A DNA stretch of 64,000 nt from Tillus elongatus (GCA_964006375.1 OZ023263.1:135426370-135490369); one strand, 5' to 3'; positions 1-12,299 are shown, counted from the first letter of the stretch. Numbers and translations are program-made. The notes: generated by a model from the letters alone, not told the origin.

Positions 1-1
1 A

Positions 2-1003
2 GGAATCTTTCACACATCCATACTAAAACCAACATTTATAATAAAAGAAATCAATAAAATCCAAAATTATGCAACTAATGCTAAAGTAATAACAACCACT
101 GATCTAAATCTATACGAAAAAGTCTTTAAAATAAAAGCCGTCCAAAACAATTTCAAAATTATATTTCAAATAGAAATACCTCTGGTAGATGAATCAGAAT
201 ATGATTATTATCAATTATATACATTACCTGTCCCTAGAAAGACACACCTTTTTACCATGATACTTCCTAGAACCAAATACCTTATCCTCAGCAGTAAACA
301 ATATGCCTATCGTAATGAAGAATGTCAAAATTTAAAGAACCAAATATATTTTTGCAAAGACGACAATCCAACAACCATGAATGATCAAAACCCATGTGAA
401 ATAAAGCTAATAAAATTTCAAAAACCTATTAACAATTGTAATCAAGAAGTAATCAAAATTAATAGAACCACAGTTTCGAGATATGGAACCAGTCAGTATA
501 TAGTTATAGCACCCGAAGAAACTAACGCCAGAATAACTTGCAAGGAACAGGAGTGGACCAACATCATCAAGGGTACAAAATTAATCAACCTGCAACCAAA
601 TTGCCAATTAACTATAGGCAACAAAAATTACAAGACCGGCCCAGCAACAGCAGAAACACAACAACTATTCAACCTGCCTACACTAGAAACCCCCATTCAA
701 GAAAATCAACCAAATCCAGGACCAGTACCCGAAATATCATTAGAAAACGTACAGCTACACAACATCAATCAAATCCAACACCAACTTCAAAAAATTAAAC
801 AAAATATACCAGGACCTATAACAATACCAATCCATCACCTGAGTATATGGACAATATTACTGTACATAGCTGTCTTAATAACCATCACAACGATAGCCGT
901 CCGAATGGGGTTGAAGAAACGAAGAAACCGCAAGGAAGATAAAGGAACAAAAACAGGAACCACCGAGTCCGGATTTCCGTTGAAAATCCGGAACGAACCA
1001 TAG
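2..1003 (+). CDS. env: Envelope glycoprotein (errantivirus-type Env), C-terminal part; 5' end outside window
   Basis: An open frame runs from the first bases of the window (no start codon visible) to the stop at 1001-1003, about 333 codons. The N-terminal visible part has the spacing of leucine, tyrosine and proline residues seen before the conserved cysteines of insect errantivirus and baculovirus-F-like envelope proteins. Cysteines are scattered through 320-610. A hydrophobic segment encoded at about 841-903 is followed by a short tail rich in lysine and arginine, the layout of a type I membrane fusion protein with a cytoplasmic tail. A polypurine tract and an LTR-like region follow directly, as expected for the last gene of a Ty3/gypsy element. 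It is a partial gene; integrity upstream cannot be judged. The family call is by inference from layout, not by search. Confidence 0.72.
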   Translation, partial: GIFHTSILKPTFIIKEINKIQNYATNAKVITTTDLNLYEKVFKIKAVQNNFKIIFQIEIPLVDESEYDYYQLYTLPVPRKTHLFTMILPRTKYLILSSKQYAYRNEECQNLKNQIYFCKDDNPTTMNDQNPCEIKLIKFQKPINNCNQEVIKINRTTVSRYGTSQYIVIAPEETNARITCKEQEWTNIIKGTKLINLQPNCQLTIGNKNYKTGPATAETQQLFNLPTLETPIQENQPNPGPVPEISLENVQLHNINQIQHQLQKIKQNIPGPITIPIHHLSIWTILLYIAVLITITTIAVRMGLKKRRNRKEDKGTKTGTTESGFPLKIRNEP

Positions 1004-1011
1004 CTTCGTCT

Positions 1012-1028
1012 TCAAAAAGGGGAGGAGA
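1012..1028 (+). promoter_or_regulatory. Polypurine tract of the env-bearing LTR element
   Basis: A purine-only run (five A, four G, then AGGAGA) sits a few bases after the env stop. In Ty3/gypsy elements this is the plus-strand primer site immediately before the 3' LTR. Confidence 0.6.
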
Positions 1029-1503
1029 TAAATGGAGCCCAAACAATGGCCCATTATAATACAATGTCGCCTTCCCACGGTAAGAACCGCTGAGTCAGCC
1101 GCCGTCTGAACGGAGCCAAGAACTTGCAGGTCCAAAGTGCAAGTAGAACGGAATATCACTGTGAGAATCAACATCAGCAGATTCCTTGTGATCCAGAGAC
1201 AATAGTGCCACGCCTGGAGGAAAGACTATAAAGAGGCTAATCACAGTGGGAGAACCGTTCATTCTTGTTCCGAGTTAGTCCTTCGCACACCGAGTGCTGA
1301 GACTGTATATCACATGTAGGTTGATCGTCTTATTTTTAGTATTATATATTCTTCATTTTTGTAACTAAGTAATTAAGTATTGATTGTTCAAAAGTATTAA
1401 ATAAATTGTTTTAAAAATTCAAACGTCTTAACCGTGAAGTTAAGTTGCGTTCTTGTAACTTCGTTTTTTTAGACAAAAATTTCCTGCGGATAATTTTTGT
1501 CTT
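1029..1503 (+). mobile_element. Probable 3' LTR of the env-bearing element (ends approximate)
   Basis: The region after the polypurine tract has promoter and polyadenylation features expected of an LTR: TATAAAG at 1227-1233, an initiator-like CATTC about 30 bp later, and AATAAA at 1400-1405. An 11-bp inverted repeat (1471-1481 with 1492-1502) lies near the likely right end. No second LTR is in the window, so the exact ends and the target duplication cannot be set. Clear TG/CA or AG/CT termini were not found. Confidence 0.45.
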
Positions 1504-3012
1504 CTAGTTGGGGGCAGATGTAAGCAGAGCTACCTGCTTGAGTTTTGGGCTAGTGTCCAGGAGAACGGATATGATTATGGGCCAGCCTATAGAGCGCATA
1601 GATACCGCTAAATAGGGGGTCTTTTAAGTGGGAATTGTAATTGAGAGACAGCCCGTGTAGGGACTAGATACCATCTAATAATATTGTTAATTGTTTTCGA
1701 GTTTACAATTACGGGTCAGCCTATATACAGTGCATAAATTCGCTAATTTAATATTTGGTTGCATTGAAACAATTGTCCTAATGTTGTGAAATAAAGTCAA
1801 GTATATGATTGCAACATTAAAATTACTCGAATACAAATTTAAAACAGGGGCAGAGCGTAGCTTAACGTCAGCAAATACCTGACGGACACTTTGACGCGGT
1901 GTTGGTAAAACGCGGATATGATGAAATCCAACAGGTCGGCGAATGATAAAAAAGTCGCTTGACCGAAGTAAATGTACTTGGAATAAACCGATACCGGAGT
2001 GCTGACACAGAGGTTAAAGTTCGGGGCGTTAACTTTGCCAAGTCAGAAAAAAGACCTTTTGGGAGAGAAAGACAGAACAGAGGCAGTGAAGCGCGAGACT
2101 CTGTATTAGGCGGTCAAAGCCAGAGAGCAAGTGAAGATACTGTGTTCAGTTATAGATCTATCAAGGGAGATAAGGTGCTGGGGTGCCTTACCAGGTCGGT
2201 ATTGTCTTCTTAGTTACTGAAAAGTCGAGGGCCAATGGGTAAGTGCTAGTTATAATTTTATTTTCTTGTCAATGATAATAAAAAGGACATACATGGTGGT
2301 TGTATTGGAGGATTTTATTATAAACACAATAAAATATAAACTAGGTCAGAAATTATCAGTTTTGTTTCATATTATTTTAACTAACTGTACCAGGGAGTAA
2401 ATTTAATTCCAAGGAATTATTATAGTAGTTTAGTCAAGGGATTTTGAAAAAGAATAATAATTGGGAGGTTAAGGAAATTTAAGCACAAATATTAAAGGGG
2501 TAAATAAATAAATTAAATATAGGCTAATATTTTATCAGTTCTAATTTTGTTCATAATTTTTAAGACAAGCAGGGCCTTGTAAATTATTGAAGGGGTAAAT
2601 AAATCCATTGTTCTTTTAAGCGCCCTTTGCGCAAGAATTGACGCTTCCTTCCAAGGGGGCAAAATAGAGTAAAGTCGTATTATTAAATATTGTACTTTTA
2701 AGGTCTCCATTTCTTTTTTGTAAAATTGGGTGTGTTGAATTCATTTAATTTATATTAAATTAGTTTTTATAAACAAATGATTGAATTTTATTTCTAGATA
2801 TGGTAAACCAACCACCCTATATTTCAAGTAATATTGAAACCTCGTACGAGGGCGACAAAAAAGTGGTCGCAGGGTATATGATACTGTAGCTGTATAGTAA
2901 AATTGGGGCTTTCAATTAGACGTCCCCATGCTCTACAGTATTCATTCCAATAATCCATTTTCTTTGGTCAGATAAGGCTGATTAAACCTAAATCATTTAA
3001 CTAGGGCAAAAG
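1504..3012. other. No recognisable gene; contains two imperfect 36-bp direct repeats
   Basis: I recognise no protein here. An 84-codon open frame at 1959-2213 has no familiar motif and lacks support. Two similar segments at about 1578-1613 and 1713-1748 share the core CAGCCTATA and a following GCATA...CGCTAA, suggesting an old local duplication. From 2230 to 3012 the DNA is AT-rich and appears unique. Confidence 0.5.
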
Positions 3013-3175
3013 CGCGCCGATTACAATATATAAACATAAAAATTGAAACTGACTGCTGATATGGGTTCTAGGGGTCCTAGTTCGCGCTCATTTGCAAAAA
3101 AAATTTCAAAATTCAAAAGTCGGGATCTCCCCATTAGTGAATTTTTTCTACTAAAATTCACTAAAACAAGTTATT
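3013..3175 (+). repeat. Truncated end of the TA-microsatellite repeat family
   Basis: This stretch closely matches the outer end found at 6587-6712 (inverted) and 8617-8747: the GAAACTGA block, the GGGTTCTAGGGGTCCTAG block, the CGCGCTCATTTGCAAAAA block and the terminal hairpin built around AAAATTCACTA. The long (TA)n present in the other copies is reduced to a few TA pairs here and the 141-bp units are absent, so only the outer 130-160 bp remain. Confidence 0.8.
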
Positions 3176-3335
3176 TTCAGGCAATTTTTTATTTACAGTA
3201 TTTATATATTTTTATAACAGAATATCGTTGTCCCATAAACACTCTTATACTTAAAAAGCCGCTACTATTTGAAATGACAATCTTAATATAAATTATAAGG
3301 GTTATTATGACTTAGTTAATTATTCACTAACATTA

Positions 3336-3348
3336 AGGTTGCAGGATT
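3336..3348. repeat. SINE target site duplication, left copy
   Basis: AGGTTGCAGGATT, identical to 3701-3713 on the other side of the SINE. Confidence 0.85.
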
Positions 3349-3700
3349 GTTTTTAGTTTAACGTGGGCATATTTCCGCGATTATGGCCAATCACCGACTC
3401 CAGGAAGCAGTTTCACCTCACTATCCTGGAAATGTTGCCGAACCCCTGCCTTTCTGTAAGGAGAGTAGGGATCTTTAACGTGCCCATCTTTGCATGGACA
3501 CGGGACCGACGTCTTTACGTCCCATCTGAAGGGCGAAAGATGCGGACATTCAACTTGCTCTAATACAATGCCACAACCTCGGTTGGTGTTAATTTTACAG
3601 TACCTATGTACTTAAAAAGTGAAAGGAGAACCCTGGGAATCGAACCCAGTACCATTGGACTCAGAGGCACACATTCTTACCACTGGACCACCGAGGCTCT
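3349..3700 (-). mobile_element. tRNA-derived SINE with perfect 13-bp target site duplication
   Basis: On the minus strand the element starts with a tRNA-like head containing an A box (TGGTCCAGTGG) and a perfect B box (GGTTCGATTCC, minus strand of 3637-3647), the internal RNA polymerase III promoter. About 180 bp of tRNA-unrelated body follow, including a GGGACGTAAAGACG...GGGCACGTTAAAGATCC region that resembles the conserved central domains shared by some invertebrate SINE superfamilies. The element is flanked by the identical 13-mer AGGTTGCAGGATT at 3336-3348 and 3701-3713. The perfect duplication shows LINE-mediated insertion and suggests a fairly young copy. The name of the central domain is uncertain. 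Confidence 0.85.
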
Positions 3701-3713
3701 AGGTTGCAGGATT
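3701..3713. repeat. SINE target site duplication, right copy
   Basis: AGGTTGCAGGATT, identical to 3336-3348. Confidence 0.85.
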
Positions 3714-5393
3714 TTAATAAAGAAAATAATAATTCTAATAAATAAAATGTTTCAAATAATCATTTTCTTTCGTTAGCCGTGTTGAAATAATAGTTTTTTT
3801 TTTAATAAATGAATAGGATTTTTGGACAAATAACCTACATTTCAATTTAAAGCATGATTGTGTTATATCAATTAAAATCTCCCAAATTGATTGGGGTATT
3901 GCTAAAGTCTGTTCCTCAACAATCGAGATATCCATTTTAAGTTGACAATGTCGATTTCTTTAGGTGTTACTTTCAAATAATCATATTCCAGTTAATAACC
4001 GCGGGAGAGAGGAACGGATTGTTTCATTGAACTTGTAATTCCTGAAGACATATAGGGTTTATTTCTTGGTTGGAATCAAAACAAAAAGTTATTTCGTTTC
4101 GTTATTTCGAACTGATAATGGAAATTTATCAAGGTTTTACATTTTGATTAAATTTTAATGTGACGTTGCTATCATCTGTGTAACAAGAAAATACTACTCT
4201 GTCGTTTTGGCGCTCAATTTTTGAAAATTCGATTTGAATGTTTTCTATAAAAGTAAAAATTAAAGTTGGGACCGCAAAAAAAAATACTTCCAGTAAGCTG
4301 TGAAAGTTTTCAGTTGGACATTTCACTGATTTGTTGAATCTGTATTTAACCTACTTAATTAAAAATGACGGCCATTTATAAAAAATACGGTCATTTATTA
4401 AAAAAAATTATATGCATGGGACTCCAGTCACCACACATTACTTAAAAAATTCAAATAGATATTTAGCATTCGGCAACGTCGTTTTTCTTCCTACTGTTTC
4501 TTTTTAAAATTTTATTGTATGTTTATTAGCATAAGTTTGCAATTGGTGACAAATCTGTAATCCTACCTTCAACAGAAATTGAATTATCGACAAAGTGAAT
4601 GTGTGTGACATTTTTGTAAATTTAAATACGCATATCTTAAGCTAGTTTGACCACAACAAAACAGTCTGTAAATAATTTTGTATTTCAAGCAACACCAGCC
4701 GTGAAAGTCTAAAATCATCAATACGAAAAGTTCTTAGCTAATACAAGAAGACAAAAACTTCCCCAATCAAAAAGTTTTCGTACCGTAAAAATATAATGTT
4801 TTTTTGTCAGTGATAATAAATATAAGCCTAAATAAAATCGTTAAAAAATCTTTGAAGTCTGTTTATGAACGATGAACTTTTAACTAACAAAAGCTTTATC
4901 AGAGACAATAGTATTAGACGTTCTTTATGCCTATCGCTGACAGTTATTCTAGTTTTGACCATGAGTTATTCTTATCCATTCTCTTTATATTTATCATAGA
5001 GAGCATGTATATCATTTGTAGTTCCTTTCATTAAATGACTGTAGCTGAACACTGACTTCAAAGAGCAGCATGATGAGCACCAATCTGGAATCCCTGAACC
5101 CCCGCCTTTTGTATTAGGGGGGGGGGGGGGTGTTACTTGGCCAACATGGCACCTACACTTTTTATTTAGGGCTTTCTATTTGAACATTGAAGAAATTCAG
5201 TGAGTTGAAATTTCGATATTTAATTTAGGAAAACTTTTCAGTTCATTTTTACCTTTGTACATACATTCGTTTGGGTTTGTTCATTAGGCATTTAGGAAAA
5301 AGTAAATTAATGAAATAGCAATGAAAAAGATTGGTATTTTATGTCTTCAAATATTATCTTTTTTAAACAAACTAATTGCAAAATAACCTGCAG
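3714..5393. other. No recognisable gene; 14-G homopolymer at 5117-5130
   Basis: AT-rich, apparently unique DNA with only short frames and no familiar motif. A run of 14 G at 5117-5130 stands out. The last 50 bases before 5394 contain a T-rich tract ending in CCTGCAG, a plausible 3' splice site for the exon that follows. Confidence 0.5.
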
Positions 5394-5688
5394 TGACTGG
5401 GAGCATGTCATCTTTGGCCTCCACATCGACTCAAGCTAGTACTGCTACAACAGTTATAAGAGCTGGAAGTTCTGTCAGCACAGCAGAGGAAGTATTAGTC
5501 AGAGATTTCGACTCTCCCAGTCCCACAAAGAGCAGTCAAGGTGCTTCTGGTTCAGCAGAAGGTGGTGAGGAAAGTTCTGTTCAAGGAGACTCGCCTACCA
5601 GGATCTTGCAAGAGTCAAAGTCTAACCCATATGCTGTTGCCACATTGGACGGGACCATTATGTTGGTACAAGATGAAGTTATATTGTG
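5394..5688 (+). CDS. Candidate internal exon of a host gene, function unknown
   Basis: An open segment of 295 bp is bounded by a T-rich stretch and CAG at 5391-5393 on the left and a GTAGGT donor at 5689 on the right; the frame closes only inside the presumed intron. The roughly 98 residues are mostly serine, threonine and glutamate rich, as in a disordered linker, and end in a conserved-looking ordered segment containing NPYAVATLDGT and a VQDEV motif. Codon use is more GC-balanced than the surrounding AT-rich DNA, unlike decayed repeats. No neighbouring exon was found in the window. I do not recognise the gene; only the exon structure and coding character support the call. Confidence 0.5.
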
Positions 5689-5979
5689 GTAGGTGTTAAT
5701 TTTATAGAATATAATTTTATTTAACCAGTCAGGTAGAACTGAAAGTAGAAATGATTCACATAATATTTTTCCCCTCATGTTATTTTATTTTTTAGTTCAG
5801 AAATAATTGAAAAAAGTTGTATGGAATTTATTGTTAAGTTTAATCTTCATTTTATAAAAACAATTGAACATGGAACATATGATTCTTTTTTTAATAATCT
5901 GCTGTTTTTTCTGATTGTGTTAATATAATATACATGTCATGTATTTGCTTTAGTCATTCACAAGTTAAATTTATGTTGA

Positions 5980-6586
5980 CTTCAGGAAAATCAAGCAACC
6001 ACTCAGTTTTGGTCAATCCAACAAGTACAACAAAACATGATTGTTTATTTGATAAATGGAGCGAGTTGCAAATTTCACAAGCTTCTATTCTTTTGATATC
6101 CAGCTTTCCGCCCCCTACATTTCAACACTCCATATGACCCGATAAACAAACCTGTTTCTTAGATCTCAGTTAGGTGGTTAGTCAGAAGAGTATTTTGTCT
6201 ATCTAATGCTTGTTTCCTCAGTTCTTTGCAAAATTTTTTTATCATCTGTAATCACACTATCAAGGTATGTGAATTTGATCAGGTTGTTAGGTTGTCAACC
6301 TTTAGATTTTTATCCATTTTTGCAGTTCCATCCTTCATTCCTTCATTACTTTTGGTGTCCTTGAACACAGCATCCATTCTTAACACATAACATCAATTAA
6401 TTTTGTTCCGTTTCTCCTATCAGTGCTGTCATCTGTGTATCTTATGCAATGGAAACCTTGTTCACTTATACTGATTCTTGCTATATTTTTCTTTAGTCCA
6501 TTTACTGTATCTTCTATAAATGAATTGAACAAATATGGCAATAGTGGGCATCCTTATACACCTTTCCCTTTTTTATCTTCATTTTA
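5980..6586 (-). pseudogene. Decayed LINE reverse transcriptase, C-terminal half
   Basis: Read on the minus strand with frameshifts and stops, the sequence keeps the order of a LINE reverse transcriptase: a GV(Y/R)...CP-like segment near 6560 where RTs have GVRQGCPLSP, then a DLRNRFVYRVIWSVEM-GAESW block at about 6110-6160 corresponding to the thumb and post-RT motif of RTE/Craft-like LINEs (WSVLLYGAETW). The upstream RT portion continues at 7742-7892 after interruption by repeat arm A. It cannot code for protein. Confidence 0.7.
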
Positions 6587-6714
6587 GTGAATTTTCGTAG
6601 AAAAAATTCACTAATGGAGAGATCCCGACTTTTGAATTTTGAAAAAAATTTTGCAAATGAGCGCGAACTAGGACCCCTAGAACCCATATCCGGTGTCAGT
6701 TTCAATTTTTATAT

Positions 6715-6848
<134 letters not shown>

Positions 6849-6875
6849 CACACCGATAACTCAAAAAAGAATGGG

Positions 6876-7605
6876 CCGATTTTGATAAAATTTGGCATGT
6901 ACCTTCCTTTTGTAAGTGGCTTGGATAAGTTCGTTAGTCAGGAAAATCGGACGAGGTTTTCCGGGAAATTTTTTAGTTTTCATTCGAAAAAAATTCCTAT
7001 CTCAAAAAGTAATAAGCCGATTTTAATAAAATTTGGCATGTACCTTCCTTTTGTAAATGGCTTAGCTAAGTTTGTTAGTCAGGAAAATCGGACAAGGTTT
7101 TCCGGAAAATTTTTGAGTTTTCATTCGAAAAAAATTCCTATATCAAAAAGTAATAAGCCGATTTTAATAAAATTTGGCATGTACCTTCCTTTTGTAAATG
7201 GCTTTGACAAGTTTGTTAGTCAGGAAAATCGGACGAGGTTTTCCTGGAAATATTTGAGTTTTCATTCGAAAAAAATTCCTATCTCAAAAAGTAATAAGCC
7301 AATTTTGGTAAAATTTGACGTGTACCTTCCCTTTGTAAATAGCTTTGACAAGTTTGTTAGTCAGGAAAATCTGATGAGGTTTTCCGGGAAAATTTTGAGT
7401 TTTCATTCGAAAAAATTTTTTATCTCAAAGAATAATGGGCCGATTTTGATAACATTTGGCATGTACCTTCCTTTTGTAAATGGCTTTGATAAGTTCTTTA
7501 ATTTAAAAAATCGGACGAAGTTTTCCGGCAAAATTTTGAGTTTTAATTTGAAAAAAATTTTTATCTCAAAAAATAAAAAAGCTATGATAACCAAATTTGG
7601 TGGGT
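6876..7605 (+). repeat. 141-bp tandem repeats, five full units and a degenerate sixth
   Basis: The CCGATTTT start of each unit recurs at 6876, 7017, 7158, 7299 and 7440, exactly 141 bp apart, with a decayed unit at about 7581. Because 141 is 47 times 3, one frame stays open through all units (6693-7607), giving a 47-residue repeat. Start context and composition do not otherwise support a gene; it is listed as a repeat. Confidence 0.92.
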
Positions 7606-7741
7606 AGGTTTACGATATAAAAAGTAAACTATATACAAAAATTCAGATTTGTATGTTACAAGAAAAAAAAGTTATAATAAAATATTTTGTGCCAGATCAT
7701 TTCTATGAAAATTCACTACCATAACGCACTTGCTGCGTCCA

Positions 7742-7892
7742 GAGTTTTTGTATTTATTCTGATGCTTTGATTTTTGCTTAGATTGAGAATAATGCACATA
7801 TCTCTACAATGCAATGCTACTGTCTTTATTAATAAAATACTATTTTCCAATCCACATTATCAAATGCTTTTTCTATATCTAAAATAAAACTC
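7742..7892 (-). pseudogene. LINE reverse transcriptase fragment trapped between arms A and B
   Basis: On the minus strand this 150-bp spacer encodes an LDIEKAFDNVDWK motif, the RT block with the first catalytic aspartate, followed by a KNQK-like region. Its reading continues sensibly across arm A into the LINE segment ending at 6586, so both pieces belong to one LINE interrupted by the repeat. Confidence 0.72.
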
Positions 7893-7893
7893 G

Positions 7894-8747
<854 letters not shown>

Positions 8748-8938
8748 ATGAAAATCCACTAAAAGCAATAAATCTCAACAGAATTTCATGTCTGTAATTC
8801 TCAATTTTGCATTCAATTATATTTTTCACTATGATTAGCAGAATCTTTTACACATGACTCTGTGCACTTAATTGTTCTGTGCTGGTTGCATTTTTATGCA
8901 TGCACAATTTTGATTAATTTTTAAAATAGTGATACATT

Positions 8939-8975
8939 TATTTATTTATTTATTTATTTTTTCATTTATCTATTT

Positions 8976-9024
<49 letters not shown>

Positions 9025-9027
9025 TAC
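8939..9027 (-). repeat. (TAAA)n tail of the minus-strand LINE
   Basis: A TTTA tetranucleotide run on the plus strand. It lies at the 3' end of the minus-strand LINE that follows, where short-motif tails are typical of CR1/Jockey-like LINEs. Confidence 0.8.
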
Positions 9028-9647
9028 TTCTACACACACTGGTGAGAGTACTTACAAGTAAGAGTTACTGGCTAAACCTACACATAAATACAAAAAAAGG
9101 GACGAAAACAACAACAAAATGAACCCACTAGACAGTATCCAAGACATCGAAATTGTCACTCAATACCACACATTTAATACTTATAACACTAGTACCTATT
9201 CATTAAGTCTATATCACATTTTGTACTATCCCATTACACTCATGTAGCATTCTATTTATAGGGGAACAATTATATAAGGGCGAACAAAAAAATAATTGTT
9301 CATTTCTTATTCTTAAGTTAATTTTTGGAACCAGAAAGCCAATTTTATTAATTAAGGAAATTCTTAATAATATGGAAAATTAATACTACACTACTCAGTC
9401 TTCGTCTCACACTTAATCTTACCATGCCGAACTCTACCAACATTCTGCAATAGCTGACCCTAAACGGGTAGACACTGTATTTTCTCAAACACAAATATCT
9501 CAAAAATATTTTTTGTACTCTTTCAATCATATCTTCATGAGTTTTGGTTTGCGATGCCCAGATAATAGAGGCATACTAAGGTCTTACCAAAGCATTATAC
9601 AACCTTATAATTGACTCAATACTCTTAAAATATTGGTATTTCTAATT

Positions 9648-11083
9648 TCACAACTTTACAATACTTTCATAGTACCGGGTAAACTTTAGATTCGTCTGCA
9701 GACTAACTCCAAGATCTCGACATTCTTTTTTACTTACTAAAACAGAATTGCTGATTGAATACTCATATTCAATATACTTTATCTTACGTGTAAAACTCAT
9801 TACCTGACACTTGCTGATATTTAAGAACATATTATTGTCAATAAACCATTGCACAATAGAATTCAGGTCAATCTGAAGACTGTCACAGTCATTAGGTTCT
9901 GATATACATTTAAAGATCTTAAAATCATCTGCAAACAAAAGACTTTCGGAGTACTTCACACAGTTTGGCAAGTCATTTATAAAGATGGCAAGCGGTAGAG
10001 GTCTAAGGTTGCTACCTTGGGGCACTCCAGAAGTAGCCACAAATTTCCCTGATAAACTGTTACCAATTTTAACTTCTTGGACTCTCAAGGTAAGATAAGA
10101 ATCTATCAATTTACAGGCATTCAAAGAAAAGCCAAAGTCCCCCAGTTTCATAACAAGTAAGCCATGATCTACCTTATCAAAGGCCTTGGCACAGTCTGTA
10201 AACATGACATCTAATTGCTCCCCTCCGCCTATAGCACTGGCCGCTGCCTCTGTCAGAATACACAGGTTGGTAACAGTTGACATGTCCGGCAAAAAAACAT
10301 GTTGCTCAGCACATTTGTTCAAAAAAGACTCCAAAATAATGTCCCGAAATATACTTTCAAAGTTTTTTGCAAGCAGTTGAGTACACTAATTGGTCGATAA
10401 TTTTCAACCAGGTTGATATTTCCTGATTTAAAAATAGGAGTTATAATTGCATCTTTTAATCTAGCGGGAAAAATATTGTTTTTTATACTAAGATTAAAAA
10501 TGCTCACCAACGGAGCACACAGAAAATGTGAACACCCCTTGTAAATATAAGAGGGTATATTGTCACTACCTGCAGTCTTCTTTGGTTTTAACTTTTTTAT
10601 GCCTGCCATAACATGCTCTTCTGTAATTACTGGGAATTCAAAACTTTCCTGAGAATCACGAAAATCATCAGAATTGGCAACCCTGGACTTTTGAAACACA
10701 GAGCTGAAATGACGTGCAAAAACACCCGCCACCTCCTGTGCACCACTGACAGCACAGCCCTCATAAGAAACATGAGAAGGCATACCAGACTTTGCTCGCT
10801 TGGACATCACAGAGTCCCAAAAACTGTTAGGATCGGTATTCGAACTATTTTCAATCGTTTCGTGATACAACTGAAATTCATATGATGTTTCTTTCCTAAC
10901 TTTACTTCTTAATATTTTATATCTATTTACAGTTTCAGAGCTGGCTTCACCATTTTTAACTTTATTGTTGAGAGGATTTTTGAGTTTATAAGTTTTATAA
11001 GACACAGAGAAAATTAGACCGGATAACATCACTTTCATTCTCTTTAACCACACTATTGGGAATCGCTTGTTCCAAACACTCAA
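9648..11083 (-). pseudogene. LINE ORF2 reverse transcriptase region, two overlapping frames
   Basis: Two overlapping open frames (10319-11083 then 9648-10334) together cover the RT. The first has the pre-RT region and the block KPKKTAGSDNIP...ENYRPISVLN. The second has the AKAFDKVDH block, SGVPQGSNLRPLP (the usual LGPL is changed to LRPL), and the catalytic LLFADDFKIF motif with both aspartates kept, then the thumb. A frameshift at about 10320-10334 separates them. The protein would copy LINE RNA at the target site; this copy is broken. Confidence 0.85.
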
Positions 11084-11116
11084 ACATCCTATCGTAAAAC
11101 GAATTCAAACAAACAT

Positions 11117-11830
11117 TCACATCCTCAGTTGCCCACAAGTCTGACCAATCAGTGTCTTAGTATCTTTAAGAAACTTATACAATAGTTGATAATCACCCTT
11201 TGAATAACCATACTTATAATGAGCCCTAGTGACATTATAAGTACCACAATTCGAATTCTCACCTGGTATGGAGAGTATCATATAATGAGGGATGGTACCC
11301 ATCCTCATGTAACATAGGAGTATCACATTTTTGCAAATTTAATATAGACATATTAGAAAGTACAAGATCTAGTATTAAAATTAAAATCTCCTAAAATCAC
11401 TATATCTACATTATCATCTAAAATAATCTCAATATTGCTGAAAAATTGTACATATCCCTCAACATTTACATTAGGGGGGGATACAAACAGAACACAAATA
11501 AAATGATTTCTTTTTAGTCCTCATTTTTACCAATATGCACTCTATATTAGTATCCTCCATGGATATAGGCACATACTGCATATTTAAACTTTTCCTGGAA
11601 GCTATCAGAACTCCACCTCCTCTTCTCCCTTTGCTTCTATCTTGTCTAAGCACAGCATATCTCTCATCAGACAGTTATGCATCACTAAAACTTTCAGTTA
11701 GCCATGTTTCAGTCATCAGAATTATATCATATTCTTCCGCCAAAACACTTTAATAAAGTTCACTAACCTTTGTTCGGAGGCCTTGGGGATTTTGATAATA
11801 GACTTGCAAAATCATGTTTGTTGCCTAATT
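11117..11830 (-). pseudogene. LINE ORF2 APE-type endonuclease, decayed
   Basis: Several short minus-strand frames follow the endonuclease order: a YYQNPQGLRTK start near 11815, an ILMTETWL motif near 11710 (catalytic glutamate region), and DRSKGRRGGGVLIAS near 11620. An internal stop and frameshifts interrupt it. It is continuous with the RT downstream. Confidence 0.75.
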
Positions 11831-11869
11831 GTTGATTGACTTTCTGTTTGAGGATACCCCTGATTTGGC

Positions 11870-12240
11870 AGCATCCTCTTTTTCATAAAACTCTAGACAC
11901 TATGGCCCCACTTGGCCAAACTTTTCGCTACTAAGCATTCTTGAAATTATCCTCTCTTATGTTTACCTTCATAGACATATATATTTCAGGGTGTTTTGAA
12001 TTGTGTTTCTCACATTTGACATCTGAAAAGTTCGGTACCACAAAAGCTTGGAGCTGTTCTAGTGTTGTTCCAGGTGCCAGTCTGGTAACATTCAATCAGG
12101 CAAACCTAGGGATGGCTCGAATCTGTATACTCTCAACATTAGAGCCAACAACAAATCTGCGAGATCTTCGCTTAACCGTTCTCCAATCATTTTCATCATC
12201 ATTACTTGGCTGTTCTTATTCTTCATATACCAATCCTAAT
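11870..12240 (-). pseudogene. LINE ORF1, C-terminal part
   Basis: The minus strand encodes a segment with RLAPGTTLEQLQAF, FSDVKCEKHNSKHPEIY and a WPSGA motif, the layout of the C-terminal domain of ORF1 proteins in insect CR1/Jockey-like LINEs, where the WP-G-x-V region closes the domain. Two stop codons occur near 11935. It lies directly upstream of the endonuclease of the same LINE. Confidence 0.65.
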
Positions 12241-12299
12241 GCTTATATAAGCACCTTCCTAATGAAATTAAGCATACAAACTGGTGCGATTGTAAAAGG

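Noticed and set aside
1959..2213. 84-codon frame after the LTR
   Set aside because: No recognisable motif, no promoter or splice evidence, and length compatible with chance.
3630..3700. Possible tRNA gene on the minus strand
   Set aside because: A and B boxes are present, but the sequence continues into a SINE body with target duplications, and a full cloverleaf was not evident.
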